From NCBI GenBank assembly GCA_016787085.1, contig JAEUVJ010000018.1, positions 124,001 through 188,000 on the forward strand: a stretch of DNA of 64,000 nucleotides. Direction: 5' to 3'. Of this stretch, positions 54,893 through 64,000 are shown in pieces (the stretch's first letter is position 1; every line of letters starts with the position of its first letter). The stretch is from Chitinophagaceae bacterium. GTDB lineage: Bacteria; Bacteroidota; Bacteroidia; Chitinophagales; Chitinophagaceae. A model generated the notes under the pieces. That model worked only from the letters and a program-made list of their open reading frames with translations, was not told the DNA's origin and did not search any database. A program made the position numbers and the translations under genes.

Positions 54893-57631
54893 ATGAAAAA
54901 GGTAAGTTTCCTTCTACTCGGTCTTCAATGCATGGGTTTATCGGTGCTTGCACAGGTAAAAGTAGACCGTCTTCGTACAGAAAACTTAGCCAACCCCATC
55001 GGGCTTGATGTACTCCAACCGTATTTCAGCTGGCAGTTAATTTCCACTCAGCGGAATGTTACACAGTCGGCCTATGAAATAAGAGTGGGTACACTTCCGG
55101 CGGCTTTGGTAACGGGTGAAGGTGTTTGGAAGAGCGGAAAGATCAATTCCGGTCAATCCATTTATGTTCCATACGGGGGGGCTACACTTGCTTCGGGTAA
55201 AAAATATTACTGGCAGGTGCGGGTGTGGGATGACAAAGGAACAGCATCGGCATGGAGTGCTATTGCGTTCTGGCAAATGGGTTTATTAAAGCCATCAGAC
55301 TGGAAAGCACAATGGATCGAACCCGGTTATACCGAAGACAAAGAATTTGCAGCACCATTACTACGAAAAGAATTCAGCAGCGGTAAAAAAATAAAGTCAG
55401 CAACGGCCTACATTACTGCACATGGGTTGTACGAAGCACAGATCAATGGGAAACGGGTGGGAGATGCCTATCTCACTCCGGGCTGGACGAGTTATAACAA
55501 ACGTCTGCAATACCAGGCTTACGATGTAACCGGTTTGTTGAAAGATGGAGCAAATGCTGTTGCTGTAACATTGGGTGATGGATGGTATCGGGGAAATTTC
55601 TCTTTCGATCACCGCAGAAATATTTACGGAAAAGATATTGCACTGCTGTTTCAATTGGAGATTGTTCATGCAGATGGAACAACTGCAACGGTTGTTTCGG
55701 ATGCAAGCTGGAAGTCTTCCACCGGCGCTGTACGGTCTAACGGTATTTATCAAGGCGAAACCATTGATGCAAGACTGGAAAAGACCGGGTGGGCATTGGC
55801 AGGCTATGATGATCAAAACTGGACAGCAGTTAAAACAGCCGGTTTTTCAAAAGATATTTTAGTGGCAACCTATAACGAGCCTATCAAAAAGCATGAAGCA
55901 ATCGCAGCAGTGAAAGTGATCACCACACCGAAAGGGGAAAAGGTGATTGACTTTGGACAAAATTTAGTAGGCTGGGTACAATTAAATGTAAAAGGGAAAG
56001 CCGGGGATACTATAAAAGTATCTCATGCAGAAGTGTTAGACAAGAAAGGAAGTTTTTATACGGAGAATTTGCGTGGAGCAAAAGCGCAGACAGTTTATGT
56101 ACTCAAAGGAGACGGTGAAGAAGTATTTGAACCTCATTTTACTTTTTTTGGATTCCGTTATATAAAACTCGATGGCATTGCAGGTGAATTGCAGCCAGGA
56201 AATTTTACAGCGGTTGCCCTGTATTCTGATATGCAGCAAACCGGAAGTTTCACGTCATCTGACTCACTCATCAATCAGCTGCAGCATAATATTGAATGGG
56301 GATTGAGAGGAAATTTTCTGGATGTACCAACCGATTGTCCGCAGCGTGATGAACGTATGGGTTGGACAGGCGATGCACAGGCTTTCTTTCGCACCGCTAC
56401 TTTTTTACGGGGCGTCAATAATTTTTTCAGTAAGTGGTTAAAAGATCTGTCTGCAGATCAACTAAATACAGGTAGCGTGCCGCATGTTATTCCAAATCCA
56501 TTGGGCGAACAGGGATGGGCTGCAGGCGGCAGCGCAGGCTGGGCAGATGCATCCACCATCATTCCATGGGAAATGTATCTGGTATATGGCGATAAACGCA
56601 TTTTGGAAAATCAATACGCCAGCATGAAAGCCTGGGTGGATTATATGCAATCGCAAAGCACGAACGATCTGTGGAACAAGGGCAGCCATTTTGGCGATTG
56701 GTTGTTTTATACCATGGCCGATGATAACGATGGTAAAGCCGCCATCACCAATAAGTATTTAATTGCACAATGTTTTTATGCGTATTCCACACAATTGCTC
56801 ATCAATGTGGCAAAAGAATTGGGCAGGACAGATGATGTGGCAACTTACACTGCGTTGCTGCAAAAGGTAAAGGCTGCTTTTTTAAAAGAATATACAACGC
56901 CCAATGGCGCTACCATGTCGAATACACAAACATCATATGTGCTGGCCTTGCAGTTCGATCTGTTTCCGGAAGAGTTGCGTCAGCAGGCAGCCGATCGTTT
57001 GGTGAACAATATCAGGCAATATGGTAATCATTTAACAACCGGATTCCTCGGTACACCTTATTTGTGTCATGTGCTGAGCCGTTATGGTTATTCCGATGTT
57101 GCTTATACCTTGTTGTTGCAGAAAACTTATCCATCTTGGTTGTATCCTGTAACAAAAGGCGCCACTACCATCTGGGAGCGCTGGGATGGTATTCGTACAA
57201 ACGGCGATTTTCAGGCTATCACCATGAACTCGTTCAACCATTATGCATACGGCGCCATCGGCGACTGGATGTATCGTGTAATGGTTGGTCTTGATATAGA
57301 AAAAGATGGTATCGGTTATAAGAAGATCCGCATTCAGCCACATGTCGGCGGAAAGTTTACACATGCATCTGCATCGTACGAAACACAGTATGGCAAACTC
57401 AGTTCGGGTTGGAAAATACAGGATGGAAAATTAATTCTGAGTGCAGAAGTCCCGGCGAATACAACAGCTGCCATTTATATTCCCGCAACTGCTGCAGCTG
57501 ATGTGTTGGAAAATGGTCAGCCGCTTTCGTCTGCAAAAGATATACAGGTTGTGGGCAAGGAGAAAGAATATGTGGTTGTGAAAGTTGGTTCGGGTAAATA
57601 TGAATTCAGTACGAACTATACAACGAAATAA
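54893..57631 (+). CDS. GH78 alpha-L-rhamnosidase
   Basis: The 912-residue protein has a signal peptide ending near VLAQ, N-terminal beta-domains (VDRLRTENLANPIGLDVLQP; AQINGKRVGDAYLTPGWTSY), the (alpha/alpha)6 catalytic barrel with the acid segment DVPTDCPQRDERMGWTGDAQ, FGDWLFYTMADDND and GATTIWERWDGIRTNGDFQ, and a C-terminal beta-domain. GH78 enzymes release alpha-L-rhamnose by inversion. The size and domain order are normal for the family. It is followed 1 bp later by the next gene's ATG. Confidence 0.93.
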   Translation: MKKVSFLLLGLQCMGLSVLAQVKVDRLRTENLANPIGLDVLQPYFSWQLISTQRNVTQSAYEIRVGTLPAALVTGEGVWKSGKINSGQSIYVPYGGATLASGKKYYWQVRVWDDKGTASAWSAIAFWQMGLLKPSDWKAQWIEPGYTEDKEFAAPLLRKEFSSGKKIKSATAYITAHGLYEAQINGKRVGDAYLTPGWTSYNKRLQYQAYDVTGLLKDGANAVAVTLGDGWYRGNFSFDHRRNIYGKDIALLFQLEIVHADGTTATVVSDASWKSSTGAVRSNGIYQGETIDARLEKTGWALAGYDDQNWTAVKTAGFSKDILVATYNEPIKKHEAIAAVKVITTPKGEKVIDFGQNLVGWVQLNVKGKAGDTIKVSHAEVLDKKGSFYTENLRGAKAQTVYVLKGDGEEVFEPHFTFFGFRYIKLDGIAGELQPGNFTAVALYSDMQQTGSFTSSDSLINQLQHNIEWGLRGNFLDVPTDCPQRDERMGWTGDAQAFFRTATFLRGVNNFFSKWLKDLSADQLNTGSVPHVIPNPLGEQGWAAGGSAGWADASTIIPWEMYLVYGDKRILENQYASMKAWVDYMQSQSTNDLWNKGSHFGDWLFYTMADDNDGKAAITNKYLIAQCFYAYSTQLLINVAKELGRTDDVATYTALLQKVKAAFLKEYTTPNGATMSNTQTSYVLALQFDLFPEELRQQAADRLVNNIRQYGNHLTTGFLGTPYLCHVLSRYGYSDVAYTLLLQKTYPSWLYPVTKGATTIWERWDGIRTNGDFQAITMNSFNHYAYGAIGDWMYRVMVGLDIEKDGIGYKKIRIQPHVGGKFTHASASYETQYGKLSSGWKIQDGKLILSAEVPANTTAAIYIPATAAADVLENGQPLSSAKDIQVVGKEKEYVVVKVGSGKYEFSTNYTTK

Positions 57632-57632
57632 C

Positions 57633-58688
57633 ATGTCCTTTAAGCTGGTCTTATTCATCTGTTCATTCCTGGAAACAGTATCTGTAACTGCACAGCAGAA
57701 TAAAGTGTTGAAGATGGTGAGTGAACACAACGGCCCTGTTATTGACGTAAATCATCCGGATGTGTTGGCGAGCAGGAATGGTGCAGGTTTTGAAACAGGG
57801 CAGGTGATAAAGCTCAATAACGTGTACCACCTATTTGTGAACGAAATGTTTGACCGGCCACACAGGGATCTGCGTATTGCTTACTGGACAAGCCAGGATG
57901 CGGTGAACTGGAAACGCCAGTCAACCATTGTGGAAAGCATTTCCGGCCGGTCAGCAACAAATCCAAAGTCTGAAGTATGGGTGAGTACAGTGGTGTTTAA
58001 CGAAGAAGAAGACGCATGGAATCTATTTTATGTAGCCTACCGGGCAGGCGACAGTACCAAAGGCGAAATACCGGGCAACGATTATGCCGGAAGAATATGG
58101 CGAGCAAAATCGGTTATGCCTGGCCGTAATGGCATTGCCGGACCTTATGCCGATATGGGGATTGTGATGCAGCCCGATGAACATTCGCAGCCATGGGAAG
58201 GGCAGCAGGCTGTCGCATCCTTCTTTCCTTATAAAGCAGGCAATACCTGGTATGCACTGTATGATGGACATAATCATGTGCCGAGAGGCGGCTGGCCTAC
58301 GGGCATGGCTTTCGCCGAAAAATTAAATGGCCCGTGGACAAGAATGCCGGAAGAATTTAATCCACTGAATGTTGTAGATGTGTTTATGGAAAATGCAGTG
58401 GTGAGCCGTTTGAAGGATGGGCGTTACATGATGGTATTCGATTCGTTTGGGGACCAGGAAATAGGCTATAGTCTTTCTGATGATGGTATTCATTGGCAAA
58501 AGGAGATACGTGTGAAAGTACAATCTGCAAATAAACTATGGGCCGGGTCCGGTGATCATTTTACCCGTACACCGCTTTGTGCCATTGAAGAAGAAGATGG
58601 AACGTTTACCGTTGTGTACACAGCCATGAAGCTGGTGAATGGTAAACGGTTTTATGCTGTGGGCAAATGTTCGTTGACCTGGAAGTAA
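57633..58688 (+). CDS. Secreted beta-propeller glycosidase-like protein, family not recognised
   Basis: The protein is 351 residues from ATG 57633, 1 bp after the GH78 stop; the in-frame upstream start at 57585 lies inside GH78 and is rejected. The signal peptide ends near VTAQ. Propeller-like strands include GFETGQVIKLNNVYHLFVNE, IAYWTSQDAVNWKRQ, EVWVSTVVFNEEEDAWNLFY, MENAVVSRLKDGRYMMVFDS and IGYSLSDDGIHWQK. This is the GH43/GH32-like five-bladed fold, but no triad of a named family is clear. Its place between GH78 and GH28 argues for a role in rhamnogalacturonan side-chain removal. Confidence 0.5.
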   Translation: MSFKLVLFICSFLETVSVTAQQNKVLKMVSEHNGPVIDVNHPDVLASRNGAGFETGQVIKLNNVYHLFVNEMFDRPHRDLRIAYWTSQDAVNWKRQSTIVESISGRSATNPKSEVWVSTVVFNEEEDAWNLFYVAYRAGDSTKGEIPGNDYAGRIWRAKSVMPGRNGIAGPYADMGIVMQPDEHSQPWEGQQAVASFFPYKAGNTWYALYDGHNHVPRGGWPTGMAFAEKLNGPWTRMPEEFNPLNVVDVFMENAVVSRLKDGRYMMVFDSFGDQEIGYSLSDDGIHWQKEIRVKVQSANKLWAGSGDHFTRTPLCAIEEEDGTFTVVYTAMKLVNGKRFYAVGKCSLTWK

Positions 58689-58704
58689 TTGAATTAAAAA
58701 TATA

Positions 58705-60227
58705 ATGATGATGAAACTGTTGAGTTCTGTATTTGTGTTTATGATGTTAGGTACTGTTACTCTTGCAGCGCCGCCCAACAAGTACAACCTGATGATCGCC
58801 CCCGGTACATTATCCGAAACTTCGGTCGTGCTGTTATGGGACAAACAGTATGCTAAAAGCAGCGTTGTGTATGATATACTGCTTAATGGGAAACTACGGG
58901 GAACTACTACAAAAACAAACTATACAATTACCGGGTTGAAGACTGCTGCTTCATATACGGTTTCGCTTCGTTTGAAACACGTAAAGAGCACAGAAACCTT
59001 TGTATTGAAGTTCAAAACAGCGGCCAAAGGAAAAATTTATAACATCATTGATTTTGGAGCAAAGACCGATACGATGGTGGTGAATACAAAAGCTATCCAA
59101 AAGGCTATTGATGCCTGTACAGCAGGCGGCACTGTTTATATTCCGAAAGGAACATTTGTCTCCGGCGCACTTTTTTTGAAAAGTAATATGACGTTGCATG
59201 TTGCAGAAGGTGCCGTGCTAAAAGGGTCAATTGATACGGCTGATTATCTGCCCTTAATGAAGAACCGTTTCGAAGGCTGGGAGATGGAAACCTATGCAAG
59301 TCTCATCAACGCCGGTACATTAAACCGTGATGGTTCGTACAATGTCAGGAATCTGCGCATCACCGGTGGCGGAACGATTAAAGGCGGAGGTAAAAAGCTG
59401 GAACTTGCCTGCAAAGCGGCAAGAGGCATCCGCAGCAGGGGCCGTTTAATTTTACTATGAACTGTCAGAATGTGAGTATAGATAATCTTACGCTTACTGA
59501 ACCGCCCTGCTGGACACTGCATTATGTTTACAGTAACAATATCAGTTGCCATAGTCTTACTATTAGAACAGCAGGTATTCATAATGGTGATGGTATTGAC
59601 CCTGATTCATCCACTGATTCTTATATTTTCAATTGCCTGTTCGATACCGGAGATGATTGCATTGCTATCAAATCAGGAAAAAATCCGGAGGGATATTATG
59701 TAGGCAAGCCTACCACCAATGTACGCATCACCGATTGTGATTTTAAACGTGGACATGGTATTTCCATCGGCAGCGAAATGAGTGGTGGCGTAGATGGCGT
59801 GCTGGTGCAGGATTGCAAAGCAGGTGCTTTGTTGCATGGTATGCAGATCAAAGGCACGAAAGACCGGGGAGGGCATGTAAAAAATGTAACGGTTGACAAC
59901 TGCCAGTTAATGAAGATAACTATTTTCTCGGCAGTGAATTATAATAACGATGGTGAAGCAGCTCCTGTGTTACCTACGTTTGAAAACTTTGTATTCAAGA
60001 ATATTGATCTCTCACAAGCCAATGTTAAAGAACCGGTAATCAATATCAATGGGTTTAAGGACCCGGCGCATAAACTGCGGAATGTCGTTTTTGAGAATAT
60101 CATTTTACCAGGTGGCGGTAAAGTGGTTATAAATGATGGAGAGAAAATAAAGTTCACAAACGTTAAAACTGTCAGTGGTGTGAAGCCGGAGTATGTAGTT
60201 GCAAATAGTTGGAGTATTAGTTATTAA
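58705..60227 (+). pseudogene. FN3-GH28 polygalacturonase/rhamnogalacturonan hydrolase, split by a frameshift
   Basis: The first frame (58705-59460) has a signal peptide, an FN3 domain (about 28-110) and the start of a GH28 beta-helix (IIDFGAKTDTMVVNTKAIQK). The second (59457-60227) continues as NCQNVSIDNLTLTEPPCWTL with the catalytic motifs DGIDPDSSTD, DTGDDCIAIKSG, RGHGISIGSEMSGG and MQIKGTKDRGG. Reading through needs one extra base near 59440-59457; the frames overlap as ATGA. Corrected, the protein would be about 507 residues, normal for FN3-GH28. The last motif has QIK where RIK is usual in GH28. It would hydrolyse the galacturonate backbone. Confidence 0.85.
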
Positions 60228-60288
60228 AGTTATTTCAACATAATGTCATCGGATGATTTATTTAATTCAATTCCAAAATAATAGTTTG

Positions 60289-60302
60289 AAAACGATTGTA
60301 TG
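60289..60302 (+). promoter_or_regulatory. 14-nt start-codon context shared with the GH42 gene
   Basis: AAAACGATTGTATG, including the ATG of GH106 2, recurs exactly at 63682-63695 at the start of the GH42 gene. It may be a translation-initiation or leader element. Confidence 0.3.
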
Positions 60303-63300
60303 TTACATAAACAAAAGTTATTGATATTAATTTTCTTCCTATTCTTTGGCAGCCTTGGTATTTCTCAAAAAAAGTTTGATAATAGAAAGAATAATTTTGA
60401 TGTTATCCGAAGTGGATTTATCAATCCGCCAGATAGTATAAGAGTCTCTGCCTTTTATTACTGGCTCAACAATCATATTTCAAAGGAAGGAGTAATAAAG
60501 GATTTGCATGCCATGAAGGAAGCTGGCATTACACGGGTATTTATTGGCGCCAATATTAGAAACCGCATAGATTGGTCGAGAGATACCACTGGAAAATCGT
60601 TTGGGAAAGTGGATGTCTTCTCTAAGGAGTGGTGGGATATTTTACATGCAGCTTTGAAAACGGCAACCGAACTGGATATAGAAGTAGGGTTGTTCAATTG
60701 TCCGGGATGGAGCCAATCCGGTGGGCCATGGGTGAAACCCAATCAGGCAATGCGTTATTTAGATGCATCCGAAATAAGAGTGAAAGGCCCTGCCCGTATT
60801 TCAACAGTTTTATCTGCAACAGATACTTTTTTTCAGGATGTAAAAGTTTTAGCCATCCGTGTTCCTGCTGATTACAAACGAAATCTTTTGGAAGTTCCTG
60901 AAGCAAAAATAGCTTCTTCTAATATTCGTATTGTTCATGCTGCGGAAATCGGGCAGCCAAAATATATTCTATCAGAAAAGGAATCTGCATTAGATATTGA
61001 ACTTCCATATGAAACCGTGGTAAGAAGCTTTGCTTTTTATCCTGCAGAATACTTTAATGCATCAGTAGAAGTTCAGATTAAAAATGACACTGATTTTCAA
61101 ACAATACAGAAAGCCGAAATTATCCGTTCCCGTACTGTTGAAGATTTGGCAAAGGGTTTTGAACCGCATGCGCCTTACTTCATGTCATTGAATGAAGTAA
61201 AAGCAAAAGTATTTCGGCTTGTCTTTCGAAAAAATGGAGCAGGTAATAGCCAACTGAGTAATATTGTTATAAGTGCCACTCCACTTATAAAAAGTCTTGC
61301 TGAAAAAAAACTGGCAAAGGTTGTTGGAAGTTCGCCTTCATGGACCGGTTCAAAAGATAAAACAGAATTAGTTCAAAATAATAATCCATCAGTCCCCGCT
61401 GCTAAAGATGTACTGGATATTTCAAAATTCATGTCAGCAGATGGTGTATTGAATTGGAATGCTCCCGAAGGGGACTGGATTATCCTGCGTGCAGGAATGC
61501 GTTTCATTGATGTAAAAAATGGTCCGGCTTCTTTTGAAGCAGAAGGATTAGAAGTGGACAAAATGAATAAGGTGCATGTGCAATCGCATTTCAATGCATT
61601 TATTGGGCAAGTACTCAATAGTATACCCGCCAATGACCGCCGGACTTTCAAGATGGTCATCATGGATAGTTATGAACGGGGTGGTTTTAATTTTACAGAT
61701 GGCTTTCTTGATGATTTTAAAAAACGTTACAGTTATGATGCCACACCTTACTTACCTGTTTACAGTGGCCATATTATTGGAAGTGTTGAACTATCTAATC
61801 GGTTTTTATGGGATGTTAGAAGAATGATTGCCGATAAACTTTCGTTTGATTATGTGGGTGGAATGACAGCAATAAGTAATCAGCACGGGCTTAAAACATG
61901 GGTAGAAAATTATGGGCACTCAGGCTATCCCGGAGAATTTTTGCAATATGGAGGACAAGCAGATGAAGTGGCAGGTGAGTATTGGGTAGAACCAATCACA
62001 GAGCGACGGTTTGAAAACAGGGCAGCGGCATCAGCAGCGCATACTTATGGAAAAAACAAAGTATGGGCTGAATCTTTTACCAGTGGCAGTTGGACAAAAA
62101 CATTTTCTTACAGTACTTATCCTAAAGAACTAAAGAGTATTAGTGACTGGGCTTTTTCGCAAGGTGTAAACAGCACCGTCCTTCATCTTTATATACAACA
62201 AGCTTACGAAAGTATTTATCCCGGCATTGATGCATGGTTTGGTACAGAGTTTAACCGCAAGAACACATGGTTCAAACATGCAGACTTGTTTACGCAGTAT
62301 CACCGGCGTTGCAATTTTATGTTGCAGCAGGGAAAAAATGTAGCGGATGTTGCTTATTACATAGGGGAAGACAATCCAATTATGCGGGGGACATTGGAGC
62401 CTAAATTGCCTAAAGGATTTAATTACGATTTCATTAATGCAGACGTAATTGAGAGAGACATGCAAGTGAGAGATGGTAAGTTTATTTTGCCTGATGGAAC
62501 AACTTACCGTGTACTTGTTTTGCCCCCTCAAGAAACTATGCGTCCGGAAGTATTACAAAAAATTGAACAATTGATTGCAAAAGGTGGAATTGTTTTGGGA
62601 AATCCACCAAGCCGTTCCCCCAGTTTACAAAATTATCCATTTGCTGATAAGAAGGTAATGCAACTGGCCCATTCTGTTTGGGGTAATGGTTTCACAAAGA
62701 AGCATAAATATGGTAAAGGCATTGTATTCAATAATGTGAGTCTACATGAGGTATTGAAAAACATTAATGTTATCCCTGATTTTTATACAGAAAATGATTC
62801 AGTTTCATACACCCACCGTACACTGAAGGGAAAGGAAATTTATTTTGTTGCAAACCATACTAAAAAGCCAATACAGTTTTCTGCAAGTTTTCGTGTTAAA
62901 GGATTACAACCCGAATTGTGGGATGCAATCTCCGGTAAAACAAGATTATTATCTGCTTTTGAACAGGGAGCAAATAATATAACCATTCCATTAAAACTTT
63001 CTTCAAATGGAAGTGCCTTCATAGTCTTTGACCAAACGAGAAAAGTATCTGCAAAGAATGTTACATCGAATTTTCCTGAACAAACATTGGTGACTTCCAT
63101 TAACGGGTCATGGCAAATAAGCTTTGAACATGATTCAGTTAAAAGAGGGCCAGATAAACCAGTTGTAATATATGAACTAAAAGACTGGACCAAATTTGAT
63201 GATGAAAGAATTTGTTATTATTCCGGTACTGCTGTGTATACAACTTCGTTTATGGTAAACATTTTTACAACACAACACTCTTATTTCCTCGACTTAGGAG

Positions 63301-63584
63301 AACTTAATGCTACTGCAAAAGTGAAAGTTAATGGCAAATATATTGGTGGCGTATGGACCTATCCATTTCAACTAAATGTAAGTAATGAATTAAAGTCAGG
63401 TGAGAATTTGCTTGAAGTGGAAGTCATCAATACCTGGAAAAACAGGTTGATTGGAGATTACAAGTTGCCGTTAAATGAACGCATTGTTTTTTCCAGAATC
63501 AATCCTTGGAATGGCGATTCAATTCTGCAGCAATCGGGTTTATTAGGGCCTGTGGTTTTATTTACAACAGATGAAAGAAAATAG
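60300..63584 (+). CDS. GH106 alpha-L-rhamnosidase 2
   Basis: The 1094-residue protein has a signal peptide ending near GISQ and the GH106 catalytic region: VSAFYYWLNNHISKEGVIKD, AGITRVFIGANIRNRIDW, GLFNCPGWSQSGGPWVKPNQ, MDSYERGGFNFTDGFLDDF and KVWAESFTSGSWTKT. C-terminal beta-sandwiches follow, the last with YFLDLGELNATAKVKVNGKY. It is longer than GH106 1 by about 150 residues and only distantly similar, so the two probably act on different rhamnose linkages. Its DNA is clearly more A+T-rich than the genes before 58 kb. Confidence 0.9.
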   Translation: MLHKQKLLILIFFLFFGSLGISQKKFDNRKNNFDVIRSGFINPPDSIRVSAFYYWLNNHISKEGVIKDLHAMKEAGITRVFIGANIRNRIDWSRDTTGKSFGKVDVFSKEWWDILHAALKTATELDIEVGLFNCPGWSQSGGPWVKPNQAMRYLDASEIRVKGPARISTVLSATDTFFQDVKVLAIRVPADYKRNLLEVPEAKIASSNIRIVHAAEIGQPKYILSEKESALDIELPYETVVRSFAFYPAEYFNASVEVQIKNDTDFQTIQKAEIIRSRTVEDLAKGFEPHAPYFMSLNEVKAKVFRLVFRKNGAGNSQLSNIVISATPLIKSLAEKKLAKVVGSSPSWTGSKDKTELVQNNNPSVPAAKDVLDISKFMSADGVLNWNAPEGDWIILRAGMRFIDVKNGPASFEAEGLEVDKMNKVHVQSHFNAFIGQVLNSIPANDRRTFKMVIMDSYERGGFNFTDGFLDDFKKRYSYDATPYLPVYSGHIIGSVELSNRFLWDVRRMIADKLSFDYVGGMTAISNQHGLKTWVENYGHSGYPGEFLQYGGQADEVAGEYWVEPITERRFENRAAASAAHTYGKNKVWAESFTSGSWTKTFSYSTYPKELKSISDWAFSQGVNSTVLHLYIQQAYESIYPGIDAWFGTEFNRKNTWFKHADLFTQYHRRCNFMLQQGKNVADVAYYIGEDNPIMRGTLEPKLPKGFNYDFINADVIERDMQVRDGKFILPDGTTYRVLVLPPQETMRPEVLQKIEQLIAKGGIVLGNPPSRSPSLQNYPFADKKVMQLAHSVWGNGFTKKHKYGKGIVFNNVSLHEVLKNINVIPDFYTENDSVSYTHRTLKGKEIYFVANHTKKPIQFSASFRVKGLQPELWDAISGKTRLLSAFEQGANNITIPLKLSSNGSAFIVFDQTRKVSAKNVTSNFPEQTLVTSINGSWQISFEHDSVKRGPDKPVVIYELKDWTKFDDERICYYSGTAVYTTSFMVNIFTTQHSYFLDLGELNATAKVKVNGKYIGGVWTYPFQLNVSNELKSGENLLEVEVINTWKNRLIGDYKLPLNERIVFSRINPWNGDSILQQSGLLGPVVLFTTDERK

Positions 63585-63681
63585 GATGTAGAATAAAAGG
63601 TCAGAGGGGTAATTATTAAATGTTTTCCCATGATGCCACAGGACAGATTATCTGTAAGTATTGGCTAACTTACAAACTTTT

Positions 63682-63695
63682 AAAACGATTGTATG
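63682..63695 (+). promoter_or_regulatory. 14-nt start-codon context, second copy
   Basis: AAAACGATTGTATG is identical to 60289-60302, with the ATG of the GH42 gene at its end. The 108-bp gap upstream holds no other clear site. Confidence 0.3.
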
Positions 63696-64000
63696 CTGCG
63701 TAAATTAACTGCCACCGCTTTTGTATTCTTTTCTTTACTAGCACATACTGCTTTTTCACAAATTAAGTTTGATAATATTTTATATGGTGCTTCCTACTAT
63801 CATGAGTATATGCCCGCTGAAAGACTCGAGAAAGATGTACAACTAATGCAGGAAGCCGGTATAACGGTTATTCGTTTAGCCGAATCGTCATGGAGTGGTT
63901 TTGAACCACAGGAAGGACGTTTTGAGTTTGAGTGGATGGATCGCATAATCGATCGTCTGCACAAAGCCGGTATTAAAGTAATTGTTGGAACACCTACCTA
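63693..64000 (+). CDS. GH42 beta-galactosidase, 3' truncated by window edge
   Basis: The first 102 residues are visible and the frame stays open to the window end. A signal peptide (MLRKLTATAFVFFSLLAHTA, cleavage near FSQ) is followed by the GH42 start: YGASYYHEYMPAERLEKDVQ, MQEAGITVIRLAESSWSGFE, PQEGRFEFEWMDRIIDRLHK and GIKVIVGTPTY. GH42 enzymes release beta-galactose from galactan or arabinogalactan fragments. A secreted GH42 fits the arabinogalactan-type activities nearby. Confidence 0.88.
   Translation, partial: MLRKLTATAFVFFSLLAHTAFSQIKFDNILYGASYYHEYMPAERLEKDVQLMQEAGITVIRLAESSWSGFEPQEGRFEFEWMDRIIDRLHKAGIKVIVGTPT

Noticed and set aside
59440..59460. Programmed -1 frameshift in the GH28 gene
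   Set aside because: No X-XXY-YYZ slippery heptamer in the correct frame and no obvious stimulatory hairpin right after; a deletion or assembly error is simpler.
1..64000. CRISPR arrays, rRNA genes, transposase genes or prophage
   Set aside because: No regular repeat-spacer pattern, no rRNA-like stretch, and no transposase, integrase or phage structural gene was seen on either strand.

Overview
The window looks like a chromosome segment of a Bacteroidota bacterium, most likely Chitinophagaceae. The signs are two SusC/SusD pairs, a Bacteroidetes-style tandem of long FtsX-like permeases ending in (I/A)(A/R)NPVKSLRTE, TAnnnTTG-type promoter boxes, a tRNA gene without an encoded CCA, and start codons with no clear Shine-Dalgarno sequence. 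The family assignment comes from gene content, not from a phylogenetic marker.

Layout. (1) 1-1802: 3' part of a fused alpha/beta 2-oxoacid dehydrogenase E1 gene. (2) 1803-2567: an intact tRNA-Met(CAU) gene flanked by a 5'-half tRNA remnant and a 3'-half tRNA remnant. A tail of terminator plus GIY-YIG gene is duplicated, both GIY-YIG copies are broken, and a 14-bp perfect palindrome sits in both tRNA remnants. (3) 2568-5259 (minus): an NtrY-like histidine kinase and an NtrC-like sigma-54 activator, overlapping by 11 nt. (4) 5615-24862 (plus): divergent export cluster with a MacA/HlyD-type adaptor, a small secreted protein, a LolD/MacB-type ATPase, six FtsX-like permeases in tandem (the second frameshifted in a G run), a second ATPase and a TolC-type outer-membrane protein. 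A terminator, tandem operator-like sites and a sigma-54-like promoter between permeases 5 and 6 suggest two transcription units under the neighbouring two-component pair.

(5) 24870-26096 (minus): a GH88 unsaturated uronyl hydrolase, convergent with tolC. (6) 26418-64000 (plus): a large polysaccharide utilisation locus. Two SusC/SusD pairs each have the same upstream CAGGAT direct repeat at exactly the same distance from the start codon, and each pair ends in the same type of terminator. The enzymes that follow are GH105, a CE12-type acetylesterase, GH39-like, a PL22-like protein, GH43-like, GH43, PL22, GH127, GH106, an unassigned beta-propeller glycosidase, a GH43_24/34-like protein, GH78, another unassigned propeller, a frameshifted FN3-GH28, a second GH106 and the start of a GH42.

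How the genes work together. The enzyme set fits removal of rhamnose, unsaturated galacturonate, acetyl, arabinose and galactose from pectic rhamnogalacturonan with arabinan/galactan or arabinogalactan side chains. SusC/SusD import oligosaccharides, and most enzymes carry signal peptides and so act outside the cytoplasm. No endo-acting rhamnogalacturonan lyase (PL9/PL11) and no PUL regulator lies inside the window, so the locus probably continues beyond 64 kb. The export cluster next door is unrelated in function: it looks like a stress- or peptide-responsive efflux or lipoprotein-transport system controlled through sigma-54.

Three single-base deletions (GIY-YIG copy 1, permease 2, GH28) could be true mutations or assembly errors; the sequence alone cannot decide.
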